DNA from: Cliona cf. orientalis
Lineage: Eukaryota > Porifera > Demospongiae > Clionaida > Clionaidae
Direction: 5' to 3'
Assembly (NCBI GenBank): GCA_963930775.1
Contig: OZ005702.1
Span: 5,146,001 to 5,210,000, forward strand
DNA length: 64,000 bases
Positions 25,037 to 36,550 of this stretch are shown here, piece by piece. The position numbers and the translations under genes are program-made. The notes beneath the pieces are model-generated. The model was not told where the DNA came from. It was given only the letters and a program-made list of their open reading frames with translations, and did not search any database. Each line of letters opens with the position of its first letter. The first letter of the stretch is position 1.

Positions 25037-25290
25037 AGTATTGGCAGGGCTCAAGCGTAATTGTCATTTTATGCCAATGTAGCATGGTACTAAATATTTG
25101 CGATGTATTTTTTTTTAATTTATTATGTAAATAATGTAAGGTATCTCTACATTTGCCTCAGGATCTTGGACATTCTTGATAGTAGTAATTATACTGTCAG
25201 ACCTACATGTATGTACATGTACAATGTGCAGACACTAAAACACCCTACATGTACATGTACATTTATGTGTACATTGATGAATTTCTGTAG

Positions 25291-27268
25291 AATTTATTGG
25301 AAAAGCCGTCGTCTCAGATAGCGGAGAGCTACGCTGCTGAGATGATCCACTTCAAGTCAGTGCCGGTATTGAATGTGCTGGTCAAGCAGAACAGGGAGCC
25401 TCGGATGCTGACATGCAGGATGACATCACCTTCCTCCATGAGAAGCTCAACACCAGCCTGCAGGACCTCAGGTACATTATGCTCATAAAAAATAAAGTCT
25501 AGATACATATGCATGTATAATAAACTTTTATGAATGACTTGGATTTTATGGTCTAAAGTGGCCGATGATTAAGATTGGTGTATAAGATGTACAGTGTTCT
25601 CGCCAGCATACATATATACTCAAGGCATACATCTGTTATCGGCCCAACAAGCCTTCAGTATGGACTCTCCTTTGATGTGGGAATGAGGAAGAATTCAAAC
25701 CTTTGATGTGGCTATACAAACTGTGTAGAACACAAGCCACGTTTTCCTCTGATGATCTTTACCAACTCTGTGCAATGCAAGTGGGTAAAGGTCGTCGGGC
25801 GAAAGGGTGTAGCACTTGCATCATTTAATTTTACCTTAGCTACGACTGATTGCGGGTACAAATTTGAGTGGATTTTGGAAATAGTGCATTTAGCGGTACT
25901 CATTTTAGTGAGTTTTCAAAACCAATACTTCAAAGTTATTGATATTCGTAGGTACAAACTCACTAATTTCTAATTTTAGTACCCGTATACAAAAGTGTCC
26001 TTAAGGTACAGCTTTGCAGAATGCAATGCATAACTATGCCAATTGGTGTATGAATGACCGACGTGTACACATGCATGCATGCATAGTGCTGATTCAGTGC
26101 AGAAACAATAGTAATACGCTTAGTCTATATATCAAGCTAGACCCCTTCTTCGCCCGACGACCTTTACCCACTCTATCTACAGGGGTCTAGCTTGATAGAC
26201 TATAATACGCTACAGTGGTCATAGAGACATACATTAACCACCATGCACTGTATGACAGCAATATTGCATGTGCAAAGCTTCATTCCACACCGACTCCCAT
26301 GCAGTTCATTTGATGAGTATGCCACTGAAGTGAAGAGTGGGAGGCTGGAGTGGAGCCCCGTGCATAGATCTGACAAATTTTGGGTGAGTTTCACTATAGT
26401 ACATATTCATGTACATGCACAATGTCATGTATGTTCTTAATTGTTTATACCTGTAATTTAGCATGATAATGGACATAACAGACAGCCCTGTATGTACATG
26501 TGTACATGCAGACATGCAAACAATTAATACTCTCTGGCTCACACTATCATAATTTTTAGTGGCAAATTTACTCTTACTCATGTACCATAGAATCCCGTGA
26601 TTACGCCCCCCCCTGCATTTTTAGCTCAAGTTCCTGCATAGGTAGTTTTATCTCGCGTATAAGCCCCCCCCCCCCCCCCCCTCTGACTATAAAAATTAAT
26701 GCTGACATTACAGACCATAAGCCAAGTAAAAACAGCTACTTGTTGCCTTATTTTATCTTTTTTCTCGAGTTTTGCCCACCAAATGGCCAGAGAAAGTACA
26801 GAGATCGCGCGCCCACGTGGCATTTGATGATCGGTAATGGTTGTCACACGGAAATGTTAGAATCCCGCGTATAAGCCAACTCCCTGCTTTTGCCCAATGT
26901 TAGCGGGGGGCATAATTGTGGGATTCTACGGTACATGTAAGTCTACTTTGCAGCTTAACATAGGCTGAGAGCATCGGCCATTTACATGTAGCTCCATGTG
27001 TATGTACATACACTCAATGTCCATGATATGCAGTTATATTAGACAACTCCATGTGTATGCACTAGGCAAACAGTTGTTATCCTGTATACCACTGATGTGA
27101 ACTCTCCATTTCTTTCCAGCGTGAGAACGTGATGAAACTGAACGAGAATAGTCATGAGATTTTGAGGCTGCTGGTTACGATACTGCGTGAGTCTCAGAAC
27201 CCAGTGGCCATTGCCGTGGCAGCTCACGACTTGGGAGAGTATGTCAGATATTATCCTCAGGGAAAGAA
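25291..27268 (+). pseudogene. ATP6V1H: ATP6V1H fragment: three exons from the C-terminal half of V-ATPase subunit H
   Basis: Exons 25291-25471 (NLLEKPSSQIAESYAAEMIH, then DITFLHEKLNTSLQDL), 26305-26383 ([19 protein letters not shown]) and 27120-27268 (RENVMKLNENSHEILRLL, VAIAVAAHDLGEYVRYYPQG) match the C-terminal armadillo-like region of subunit H, the V1 regulatory subunit of the vacuolar proton pump. Junction phases 2 and 0 fit, and introns are GT-AG. A one-base break near 25400-25404 shifts the first exon. Neither the upstream two thirds of the protein nor the last exon is visible: upstream is repeat-rich NLR flank and downstream is a row of transposons. This therefore looks like a gene fragment carried into or stranded in the array, although a distant last exon cannot be ruled out. 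Confidence 0.78.
26583..26933. mobile_element. MITE, TIR TACC(A)TAGAATCCC
   Basis: Left end TACCATAGAATCCCGTGATT and right end ATTGTGGGATTCTACGGTA are inverted copies. The flanking or terminal dinucleotide is TA. It contains an 18-base C-run at about 26667-26684 and lies in an intron of the ATP6V1H fragment. Confidence 0.8.
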
Positions 27269-27456
27269 GTAAGTACTGGGGAGAGGGGGAGTGGTGTGGG
27301 GGGAGAAGGATGGGGAAACTGGTCATTGCTGTAATATGTACCCCAGTAATAACATACAATTTCATTGTAATTCCTCTAAGTACTTAGCAAAAATTATTCG
27401 ATTTCCTTTACTGCCTCAGCAAAGATCATCGCACGTTAATTTGTGGTATATGTGAA

Positions 27457-27881
27457 ACCAGGAGCACATGAAGAGAAGGAGCGTACATCTAGAAATTATC
27501 GAAAAATAAAGTAAATTGTATCAATATCTTGTGATAGCCTCAATAAATAAATCTAACTACACCTAGAGAAAATTGTAGTGGGTGCTATACTATACCAAGA
27601 ATAGCGTAATGTGCCATGAACACTATAAACACAAGTTATTGGTAAAATGTTCAAAAACTTCCATATATGGCAGTTTTCTAACTTGCTAACAATAACATAT
27701 TGTGATCATTTTTGCTACTCCCATTACTAGTCACATCATTTGGATTATGGAATTTTAGTCAAAATATTTCTACCTGCTATGCATTAGCAGGAATGAGAAT
27801 CTGCCAGTGTTACTTTATTTTTCGATATTACCACTGTATATATGTGACTTATACGCTCCTTCTCTTCATGTACTCCTGGTG
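27457..27881. mobile_element. MITE, TIR ACCAGGAG-ACATGAAGAG
   Basis: Left ACCAGGAGCACATGAAGAGA and right TCTCTTCATGTACTCCTGGT are inverted. Deeper AAAAATAAAGTAA / TTACTTTATTTTT blocks also pair. Confidence 0.8.
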
Positions 27882-27949
27882 AAACGTAGGTATTAATATT
27901 CCTTGATGTTTAGCAAGGTTCAAGCGTAATTATTAATAGTACCATACCC

Positions 27950-28066
27950 CGCGAAAGAGGGCCAACTACGGAATGTCAGCCCACCCCTCACTTTGGGCTC
28001 AATTTCCTGCTAAGGTCTAGTGTTTACTCGAATAATATGCGCCCATGTGTAGCTACCCTTGAAACA
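27950..28066. repeat. Short repeat, inverted copy of 1511-1612
   Basis: Contains CTCAATTTCCTGCTAAGGTC and GTGTAGCTACCCTTGAAA, the reverse complement of the copy in the NLR-1 last intron. Confidence 0.6.
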
Positions 28067-28068
28067 GC

Positions 28069-29091
28069 TTAAGGTACCATTAAATTGCGTGGGCGTGAGG
28101 TGGGGGATATGACACCTAAACCACATCAAAGTCATTAGTGAGGTGCATGTTGTGTAACCACGCCCTTTTAATTGCACAGGTCTCAGGGGTGTGGCTGCTA
28201 GAGCCGGAAGTGTTCATTTAATATCCTCCATGGACCGGAAGCCGAGCCGGAAGGGAGGGGCCAGGCCGCGCCCAAAACAGCCCCACCCTGTTCCCCAAGG
28301 ACCACCATTCTCAATCAAGTGCCTACTAACCACCGGATGTCCACCGGAAGCCCACAATCAATCCCAATTAAAACACACAGCTTCCTCAAGGCCAAAACAC
28401 ACACAAACACTTGGAGGCCGTTCTGCCACACCGCCCACACAAGAGCTCACCTCATTTCCTGTGTGGGCGGAGTAACAACACGTCATCGCAACCACATCCG
28501 CTTCAAACCATCGTCAGCTTCCGTCCAGCCGTACAGGCCCCTCGATCGCACCGCCGTACGGTGCCTCATTAACAGACATGGCCTCACCTTTGACCTCCCG
28601 CCACGCCCCCAAAGCCTCCTGGACGGGTTCAAAGGTCACCACCGCATCCGGGACACGCCCACCTATCGCCGCAGCCAAGTCCCCGGCCCCGATGTCCAAG
28701 CACTGGCCTGTGAAGCCACGCCCAATCGGAAGCAATAAAACTTGCATTAACGCACACGCACACACTCCACACAGTGCCAGGAACACGCCCACATGCTTAA
28801 TTAGGCCTAATTAGGCTTTTTTTTTTTTTTTTTTTTTTTTTTTGTCGTTGCGGTTAATAGTTAAGAAAGAATGCTTTGATCTTGCTTTGATGTGGGCAAT
28901 TACCGGTGTTTTCTTCAGGGGCCACTTCCGGTCGCTAATTACACGCGCATAATCATCCCTGGCCGATTCTAGACACGCCCACCTACGACCGAAAGCACTC
29001 GTATGGCCTCTTCGGCCACGCCCCTTCACGATTCGCTAATTGAATTAGCCATTCCTGACGCTCACGCCCACGCACTTTAATGCTACCTTAA
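28069..29091. mobile_element. TTAA-flanked non-autonomous element, copy A (piggyBac-like ends)
   Basis: The left end reads TTAAGGTACCATTAAATTGC then GTGGGCGTGAG; the right end is its inverted copy with few mismatches. TTAA sits at both termini, the target motif of piggyBac-type elements. The interior is GC-rich with many CCGGAAG and CACGCCC motifs and a 26-base T-run near 28818. A 94-codon open frame is conserved between copies but resembles nothing and is probably incidental. An inverted copy lies at 38285-39633. Confidence 0.75.
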
Positions 29092-29292
29092 ACTAAGATG
29101 AGAGGTCAAGGCAATCTCGAGCTAGCCCTGGCAACTAGAAAGAAAGAAAGATTGACAAATGGCCATTTTTTTGAAGGCTGTGTCTACCGTACCGGCACCG
29201 GTACTGATAATTTAGCGCTTCGAGTACCGGCATAATAGCCCGCCAAAAAACTTAGAAAATTTTCGAAAGTGGAAGAAAAAAAAAAAATCCAA

Positions 29293-29375
29293 AGATCCAA
29301 GCGGGATTCGAACCCACGACCACCGCTCCACCAGTCCCAGCCCTAGCCCACTGTACCAACCCGGCTCGCCGCTGC
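29293..29375 (-). repeat. tRNA-derived (SINE-like) head
   Basis: On the minus strand GGGTTCGAATCCCG is a B-box with a paired T-arm, and TGGTACAGTGGGCTAGGGC resembles an A-box. The acceptor arms do not pair well, so this is not a functional tRNA gene. Confidence 0.55.
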
Positions 29376-29537
29376 TGGATACCGTTTTTTACCACTTTTA
29401 TACACCTTGTCACTATAATACTAACCCTTGGTCAACAACCATACCCTAAAACCAAACCCCCCTCGTCTCCTACCGATTACCGAAACCCAACCACGCGCTA
29501 CTAGCCTCACTAGCCGTCTAGCGCTCAGTATTTAATA

Positions 29538-32398
29538 GTGGCTATTAGTATAGCTGTAGAGACTTGGTTAAGCAAAGAGATTGGCAATAACGAACTTTTC
29601 ATTCCAGGATTCCAGCTTTTTCGGTTAGATAGAGACCGTCATGGTGGTGGTGTACTCATTTACGTTACTGATATCTTTCTTGTTACTACACTTCCACCCG
29701 CTCCCTCATTAATTGAATTATTATGCCTTTCTGTTCAACTTAATACATTTAAACTTTATCTGTGTTTGTTATATCGTCCCCCAAGTTCCCCTAGTTGTAT
29801 TTTTGATGAAATTTGTACTTATTTTCAGTTTATTGATGTGGGTTGTTGTTCTAAATTTATTTTTTTAGGAGATTTTAATGTCAATTATGACAATCCATGC
29901 CATCCCTTATACCCTAATTTGTGCAATTTAATATCTTTTTATTCCCTAACCAATATTTATATAGGTCCTACACATGTGCATCACGATGGATCCACTTCTA
30001 CCATAGACTTGGTATTCACCTCCAACCCCTCAGTTGTGAGCAACAGTGAGATAATTCCACCATTGGCTAATTCGGACCACTATGGAGTACTGTTGGAACT
30101 TAAGAAGAAGCCAGACAAGGTTGAAAAGAGTCAGGGCCGTTTAGTGTGGAGGTATTCACTCGCTAATTGGTCCCGGGCATGTGAATTAATCCAAACTTTT
30201 GACTGGGACTCTATTTTGACTGACAACATTGACTTGTCCTGGGAAAGCTGGCACCATCAATTCATGAACATAATGAAGCAAACAATACCTAACAGGCTAC
30301 TGCCCTCGAGAAGGAACCTCCCCTGGCTGAGTAGATCAATTACACGGTCTATAAAAAAGAGAAACTTGCTCTTCAAACAGGCAAAGAAGAATGGAAACTT
30401 CCACCGTTACAGAATCGCTCGTAATAGAACTGTAGCTATGATTCGCTTGGCTAAGAAGAAGTACTATCGCAGGTTAAATCCGAGAAGCCCAAAGGAGTTT
30501 TGGAAAGCAGTAAAATATCTTAATAAAAACAAGCAGTCAATACCTACCTTGGTGCACAATGGTACTGTAGCTCATAGCAATACCGAGAAGGCCGATATGC
30601 TAAACTCCTACTTTCGTTCCTGCTTCAATCCATCCCATCCGCCACTCTCCTCCAACCAGTACTTGCATCGGTGCTCACCTGAGTGTAACGACATTTCGTG
30701 CTGTGAGCATGAGATATACAAGTTCCTTACCAAGCTAGACCAGTCCAAAGCAAGTGGTCAGGATGGAATCTCTGCCAACATGCTCAAGAATACTGCAGCA
30801 AGCATAGCTCCATCAATCACAAAGTTGTTCAATGAGTCGCTTAAGACGGGAATAATTCCGTCTCAGTGGAAGAAATCTCTTATAGTCCCCATTCCAAAGA
30901 ATTCTAATACTTCTAGTCCCTCCAACTATAGACCAATTTCTCTATTACCCATCATTAGTAAGATTCTGGAGCGACACGTTTATTCTATCATCTTGGAGCA
31001 CCTTCAGATGAATCATCCGCTATCTGCTTATCAGTGGGGATTCTTGGAAAGTCGATCAACGGTAACTGCCTTACTTTACTGCACAAATGAGTGGTTCAAG
31101 GCCTTGGAGGATGGAAAGGAAGTCTGTGCGGTATTCTTCGATTTGAAAAAAGCGTTCGACTCCGTTCCTCATGCTCCACTCCTGTCTAAGCTGAATGCTA
31201 TTGGGCTGGATAAGCACATCACTAAGTGGCTGCACAATTATTTAGCTAATCGAACCCAGGCAGTTGTCATTAATGGATCCATGTCCTGCACAGCTCCTGT
31301 ACTCTCGGGTGTTCCGCAGGGCTCTGTACTGGGTCCTCTACTCTTTCTGATTTACATTGATGATATTTCCAGCATAATTGAAGCACTCTCTTCCAAAGTC
31401 AATCTATTTGCAGATGATATCCTATTGTATCACCTCATCACAAATACTCATGACTACGTTGTACTTCAGGAGGCAATTACGCTACTTGATCAGTGGTCTA
31501 CTACAAATCACTTGACATTCAGTCAACCGAAATGCAAGTATATGGTTGTCTCACGCAAGCATACTCCAACCCTTCCGCCAATTCCACTTTACTTACACAA
31601 TGGCCCTTTGGAGAGAGTAGAAAGTTTCAAGTACCTCGGCCTCCTCCTTACTGATAATCTCTGCTGGTCGTCACATATTGCCAATGTCTACTCTAAAGCA
31701 ATGAAAGTGCTTGGCCTGTTGTATAGAAGATTCTATGGGTATACAGACAGTGAATCGCTGAAGCAGCTCTACCTCACATTGGTCAGACCTCACCTCGACT
31801 ATGCTTGTCAGGTCTGGGACCCCCACCTAGCCAAGGATAAGGCCAAGCTGGAGAAAGTACAAAAGCTTGCCTGCAGGATGGCAGCTCGTAGATGGGATGC
31901 AGGGTACCAGGACTTGCTTGAAATCTTCGAGCTCTCCTCTCTAGAGGAACGTAGGCTGAACCTCAAGCTTGGACTCTTGTTTAAAATCCTCCATGAATTT
32001 TGCTAGTTCCCCGAAACGGAATCTTTCACGACTCTCAGGAACTATTGCTCCAGCAGAAGTACTCATTGCCTACAGCTCACTGTGCCATTTGCTCACACTA
32101 ATTCCTACAAATATTCTTTTTTTCCTCATACAATACAACAGTGGAACTCCCTGGACACTAGTTGTGTATTTGCTAATTCCTACACGTCTTTCATGCATAG
32201 CTTGTCTTAATTACTCTTATTATTTGTGCATATTGGTTAATTACCATCATATATCTATGTATTTTATTTATTTATTTATTTTTTTTTTTAGTATAGTATA
32301 TATATAGGGCATGCACTTGATTAGCTGTGTCACTGCTATTGTATGTCCATTGCATTATGCATAAAGTATTATAGAGAAAAAAAAAAAAAAAAAAAAAA
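29538..32398 (+). mobile_element. CR1/L2-type non-LTR retrotransposon, 5'-truncated, one nonsense codon
   Basis: The open frame from 29538 encodes the C-terminal part of an endonuclease (ETWLSKEI, FLGDFNVNYDNP, STIDLVFTSN, NSDHYGVLLEL) then a reverse transcriptase (NYRPISLLPIISKILE, FFDLKKAFDSVPH, GVPQGSVLGPLLFLIYIDD, catalytic FADD). A TAG at 32004-32006 follows HEFC. In the same frame the family-typical continuation (FPETESF, then FFPHTIQQWNSLD) runs to a TAA at 32208-32210. A tail of 22 A ends at 32398. The endonuclease N-terminus is missing. The interior is nearly intact, so the insertion looks young; activity is unlikely as read. Confidence 0.85.
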
Positions 32399-32470
32399 GC
32401 CCCCTTCGGGGGCTGGGATCTATAGCTATATAATATAGTTGCCGGTACGGTAGACACAGTGTTTTTTGAA

Positions 32471-32700
32471 CATCTGGTTCTAGCATATACAATTGAATTG
32501 ATGGATGATCTTGGTCTTGTTAGATAGATAATTTACTGGAGATTCCGATTTTCACACTTAGAAATTTCACAAAATTACCTATTTTCAGATATTTGGGTAT
32601 TTGTAATGTATTACATATATGGCATATCGGGGCCATCCCTACTTATAGAGTCTACCGACTCTATGATAATTATGCATAACTCTCAGAAGCTACCAGAAGC
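32471..32700. repeat. Segment duplicated at 40270-40480
   Basis: From CATCTGGTTCTAG through GAGTCTACCGACTCTATGAT this is the same sequence as at 40275-40470. It is the right half of the empty-site locus for the composite element. Confidence 0.75.
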
Positions 32701-32707
32701 AATCTCA

Positions 32708-32775
32708 GGGGTTGTAAAATTAAAAATTTTCCTGGGGGAGCATGCCCCCAGACCCCCCTACATGGGCATGCTTAC
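32708..32775. repeat. Hairpin repeat GGGGGAGCATGCCCCC, copy 1
   Basis: A CTGGGGGAGCATGCCCCCAG palindrome preceded by AAAATTTTC. The same arrangement recurs at about 63858-63905, probably ends of a dispersed element. Confidence 0.6.
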
Positions 32776-32929
32776 GCATGCACTGTGCTGATTCATTCCA
32801 CTTGCCCCCCCCCAAAATCCTGAAATAAACCCTGCTGTATTTACATGTACAAGGTAGTGAGTACTGAGATTTTTCTAGCATAAAGTGTAGTACACCATGT
32901 CACTGCCTTTGATTTAATCATACTCATAA

Positions 32930-33254
32930 GCATTACCAAGATTACAGAAAACCACCTTAATAGTGCAATGCTTACTTTTTGTTTTGCAAGGAGTACGATT
33001 TGATATAGTTTTGCTACTCTTATGCTAAATTTTACTCCACCTTATCTCTCTATTTATCCCTGCCCCCCTTTTTCTTCAATATAGCTAATTTGATGTAGAT
33101 GCATCAGTCCGCGGTATTATACTATTCATCTGGCCACACCATCAACAGTGCCATGGAGGAAGGGGTGAGTGGAGCAGCCAAGAACAAGTATGTGCGTGGA
33201 GCAGTCAAGTCTAGCGTCAAGGCTGGGGTATCAGCAGCTTATGACAGCAAGTAA
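32930..33254 (+). pseudogene. Orphan SCAMP last exon (copy 2) with its intron 3' end
   Basis: The segment from about 32945 matches the last intron of SCAMP-A and SCAMP-B; it is the uninterrupted version of the site where the 57595-61773 transposon sits in SCAMP-B. The exon (about 33125-33254, stop TAA 33252-33254) reads SGHTINSAMEEGVSGAAKNK, but its first codons and acceptor are scrambled. It is followed 620 bp later by a broken CARD exon. Confidence 0.7.
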
Positions 33255-33579
33255 CTCTCCTATTGTTGGTCTAGTGTGCTTACTCTATTTCTGGTGTTTT
33301 ATTTTGAAGCTGTCTACATAAGTAAAGAGATGTTCCTTTAGAGTGTTTAATTTTTGATTCCACCTTGTTATTTGTACTGATGCATGCATGTGTGATGTTG
33401 AAAGAAAGCTCTTTATCTTAAGCGTTCGCTAAACAATAATTATTAATATTATTATGAAAATTCTTCCCTGAAAATTTAAGTGCTTCCCAATATCCACCCC
33501 CAATGCAAGCTTCTTTTTTTAGATGCTATATAAAATAATTAATACATACTAGATGGCATGCATGCTTATTAATTTTGCA

Positions 33580-33874
33580 TAATGAATCTGGATCCGGATG
33601 ATAGATATTTCGGAATCGATCGATCACGGAATGGAACCGGATTCCTGGAATTATTAATTTGTATAGAGGCCAGGAGGCCCAATAGTCAGAGCAGTATAAT
33701 AATAATTATTATGCATTATGAAAACGAAAGTGATGGTATCGATGCATCACGTCCAGAGCATATCCAATCACGTGATCAGACCCGGTGACATAATTATGAC
33801 CCGCTCGCGTCTTTCGAGTGAAAAAGAACTCTCCTGTTTGAAGATCAACGCTCGCTACCAGGTTCACCGCTAAA
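33580..33874 (+). promoter_or_regulatory. NLR-type promoter block with CACGTG, attached to a broken CARD exon
   Basis: Shares with 40720-40899 and 62960-63247 the TGGATCCGGATGATAGATAT-type segment, an E-box within CAATCACGTGATC (CACGTG 33769-33774) and the immediate upstream block GAGTGAAAAAGAACTCTCCT. It lies about 100 bp before the ATG at 33875. Confidence 0.5.
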
Positions 33875-33967
33875 GATGGCTTCTGTAAATCAATCGCCTG
33901 AAGTCAAGTCGATCTTAAAACAAATTCCCGATCTCACAACAGCGTTGTCGAATAATTCATTGGGTGG
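33875..33967 (+). pseudogene. Truncated CARD first exon of a lost NLR
   Basis: Thirty-one codons matching the 40900 CARD exon (MASVNQSPEVKSILKQ) end abruptly after SNNSLG. From about 33968 unrelated sequence begins (AAGACAATACTTTATTGT), which on the minus strand looks like the AATAAAGTATTGTC end of a LINE. The NLR body is gone, and SCAMP-A exons follow 480 bp later. Confidence 0.75.
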
Positions 33968-34997
33968 GGAAAGACAATACTTTATTGTATGAAAGGCCCA
34001 AGTTAGGTGCCTAGTCCAAAGCTCTACAAGTGATAGACTAATGCTTATTTGTTGTGGGAACTCTCCCTACCTCCTCTAATAGCTATAATAATATACATCT
34101 GTAGACGGAATGTCGTAGCAAGCATTTGATTTGCTCAAGAGGGGCCAGCGTCTGCCTACTTCAGGGGGGAGGGGGGGGGCGGGCAAATAAAATTCAATGG
34201 GAGGGGGCACCCGCATACCAAAGATGAGGAAATCCAACTGCTATGAGTGTGCTTGACTTTGGCCTAATCAAAATAAACACCAAAGAAATTGTGAGCCTAT
34301 AGAAGTTAACAGTTGAAATTAATGATCATGAATATCATTAAGCATCCTTTTTTTTACTTTCTGCATGATCGTACAATGTATGTGAATGTAACTATTGTCA
34401 CAATTATTAATAGTGAAAAATGTGTGTTCACTGTTTCCATTGTTGGTTTAGGAGATAGCTCGTCGAGAGGCTGCACTGAGAGAGAGAGAGAGGGGAACAT
34501 TGAGCGGCTTGGCGTTGGAGAGCGTCCAAACAACTTCCCTCCATTCCCCAAGTTTTGCCCCACCCCCTTTTAGCCATGCTTCTACATCAATATCAAGGTG
34601 GAGGTCCCTCCCTCTGAACAGTGGAAGGTCTACCTGCTACTGGCACTGCTAGTCTGTAAGTTGGCTACTGATAGTTGATACTGTGATATCATGCTGACTT
34701 TGATTGTTTACATACAATCTCTCCCCCTCTCTCTCTCCCTCCCTCTCTCTTTCTCCCTCTCTCTCCCTCTCTCTCTCCCTTCTCTTGTCCCCATCCTCTC
34801 TTTTAGACGTTTGGTTGCTTCTGATAGTCAATGTTATTGTGTGTATCATTGGTGCTATCATTGATCCGAAGCAGCTTGTAACGATGGGTGTGTCTATGCT
34901 CTACCTTGTGCTGTTTGCACCAGCCAGTCTGTTCTGCTGGTTCCTACCAACTTACTATGCCTACAAGTGAGTGAACTTGATTATTGTTAGTAGTGGT

Positions 34998-35043
<46 letters not shown>
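34998..35043. repeat. (CT)n microsatellite in SCAMP-A intron
   Basis: About 20 CT units directly before the membrane-segment-3 exon. A second CT-rich tract lies before the preceding exon (about 34718-34792). In SCAMP-B a single CT tract replaces both tracts and the exon between them. Confidence 0.9.
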
Positions 35044-35049
<6 letters not shown>

Positions 35050-35796
35050 TTTCTCCCTTAATCCCTCTCTCCGTCCACCCTCTCTCCACACACTCATAGG
35101 AGGGACAGTTCTTTGGCGTTCATGTGGATTTTCTTTATCCTGTTCTTCCCAGGTCTCCGCTTTATCCTCAATGCCATTGGAGTACCTCAGCTCGGAGCAG
35201 CGTAAGTAATTAGCATGCCCTAAAAATTCACCCCTTCTAGTTATTCGGCACCCTTTACTGAATGATTGCAAATAGTTCCTAATTTTCGGCACGTGTATGC
35301 TATAAATGGCGAATAGAATGTGCCAGTGGATGGAATGTTCACTAATAACCTAAAAATTCGGTGAAATTTAAGTAATAATATTATTTCATGCTGAATTTTT
35401 AGAAGAAACACAGTAAGTGGAAAGATAATATTTGCCTGTACGTGTAATCACATGTACAAATATTCATGATCATGAGTTAACTCTATTTCTCTCCAGTGGT
35501 TACTTCAATGGTGCCCAGTTCTTCCAAGGTGAGCGGACTGAGCAGAAGAATGCTGCTGGTGGTATGTACATCATCATGGGGTTCCTCTGGCTGATCGGAA
35601 TACCAGTCCTCGTAGTGGCCATTGTAATGGTGAGGATTGCACGAGATTTAGTAATGATAATAATAATATACGTGTATTGTTAGCTTAGGATGTGGGTTAT
35701 GGGCCAAGTTTTATCTTTTTCGTACAGTATTTCTTGAATATTTCACAAAGGTAGCGAATACTGAGATTTTTCTAGCATAATATTATAAAGTGTAAT

Positions 35797-36328
35797 TAGC
35801 CTCGTCCCCAGGCCACTCCCACGTTTTCAATGTTGCACGCAGAAAAGAGGGAGAGCCTGAGAGGCGAAATCACGTGAGCGCGATTGCGCAATGGCTTTGT
35901 ACACAAAAGCATAGAACCGTACCCGAACCGTACCGATAGCACAAACGGCCCTATTTCGCCGTTTGTTAGCCTTTGCTGCTGTTTCAGGGGAGTCACTCGA
36001 GACGTTTACAGCTACTAAAAGTGTTCAACTCGATCGCTGTGTCGATTTGTCTGTTGTGGCCGCTTGGATCGATCATACTCTGAAGTCTCTAGTCACGATC
36101 GACGCTATCTCGAGTGTTGGATGTCAAATGTAGTCGTGCACTGGCCAGGTGAGCGAAGATAACGCCCGCACTTTCCTTCAAAACATCGTTTTTCACGGTT
36201 CGGGTACGGTTCTATGCTTTGTGTACAAAGCAATTGCGCAATCACGCTCACGTGATTTTGCCTCCCAGGCCTTCCCTCTTTTCTGCGTGCAACATTGAAA
36301 ACGTGGGAGTGGCCTGGGGACGAGGCTA
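35797..36328. mobile_element. Long-TIR foldback element, TIR TAGCCTCGTCCCCAGGCC
   Basis: Arms of roughly 150 bp (left from TAGCCTCGTCCCCAGGCCAC, right ending GTGGCCTGGGGACGAGGCTA) remain paired deep inside (GAACCGTACCCGAACCGT versus its complement). The 9-bp AAGTGTAAT flanks both ends (35788-35796, 36329-36337). The arms carry CACGTGA. A 68-bp relative is at 9991-10058. Confidence 0.85.
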
Positions 36329-36339
36329 AAGTGTAATAA

Positions 36340-36550
36340 TACCGTATAGCGGGAAACTTTCGAGGGAGAAAACTTTCACGAATTTCGCGATTTTTCAGCC
36401 ATCCGCGAAAGTTTTCTCCACGAAATTCTAGGCATGCCACACCCATTATCCGATCAGTTTTTGCATTCCGCGAAAGTTTTCTCCGCGAAATGCTCCTTTC
36501 CTACCGATCCGCGAAAGTTTTCTCCCTCGAAAATTTCCCGCTATACGGTA
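36340..36550. mobile_element. MITE, TIR TACCGTATAGCGGGAAA
   Basis: Left TACCGTATAGCGGGAAACTT and right AAATTTCCCGCTATACGGTA are inverted; the interior has four CGCGAAAGTTTTCTC-type units. It directly follows the 35797-36328 element in the same intron. Confidence 0.85.

Larger units (their letters stand above)
29176..32461. mobile_element. Composite TIR element, 9-bp target duplication, with a LINE inside
   Basis: Ends GGCTGTGTCTACCGTACCGG and, inverted, CCGGTACGGTAGACACAGTG. The 9-bp direct repeat TTTTTTGAA flanks it (29167-29175 and 32462-32470). The flanks on both sides continue into each other at 40197-40470, where the element is absent, giving a natural empty site. A 9-bp duplication fits Mutator-like elements. 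Inside are a tRNA-like block (29293-29375), a CCCTAAAACCAAACC block, a LINE (29538-32398) and a GCCCCCTTCGGGGGC hairpin. The 38429-38783 element shares the non-LINE interior. Confidence 0.8.

Noticed and set aside
28191..28475. 94-codon open frame conserved between TTAA elements A and B
   Set aside because: Composition is driven by the GC-rich repeat, the other strand and frames are equally open, and there is no similarity to a known protein. Conservation follows from recent element duplication.
29293..29375. A tRNA gene on the minus strand
   Set aside because: A- and B-box-like motifs are present but the acceptor stem and anticodon arm do not pair. A SINE head is the better explanation.
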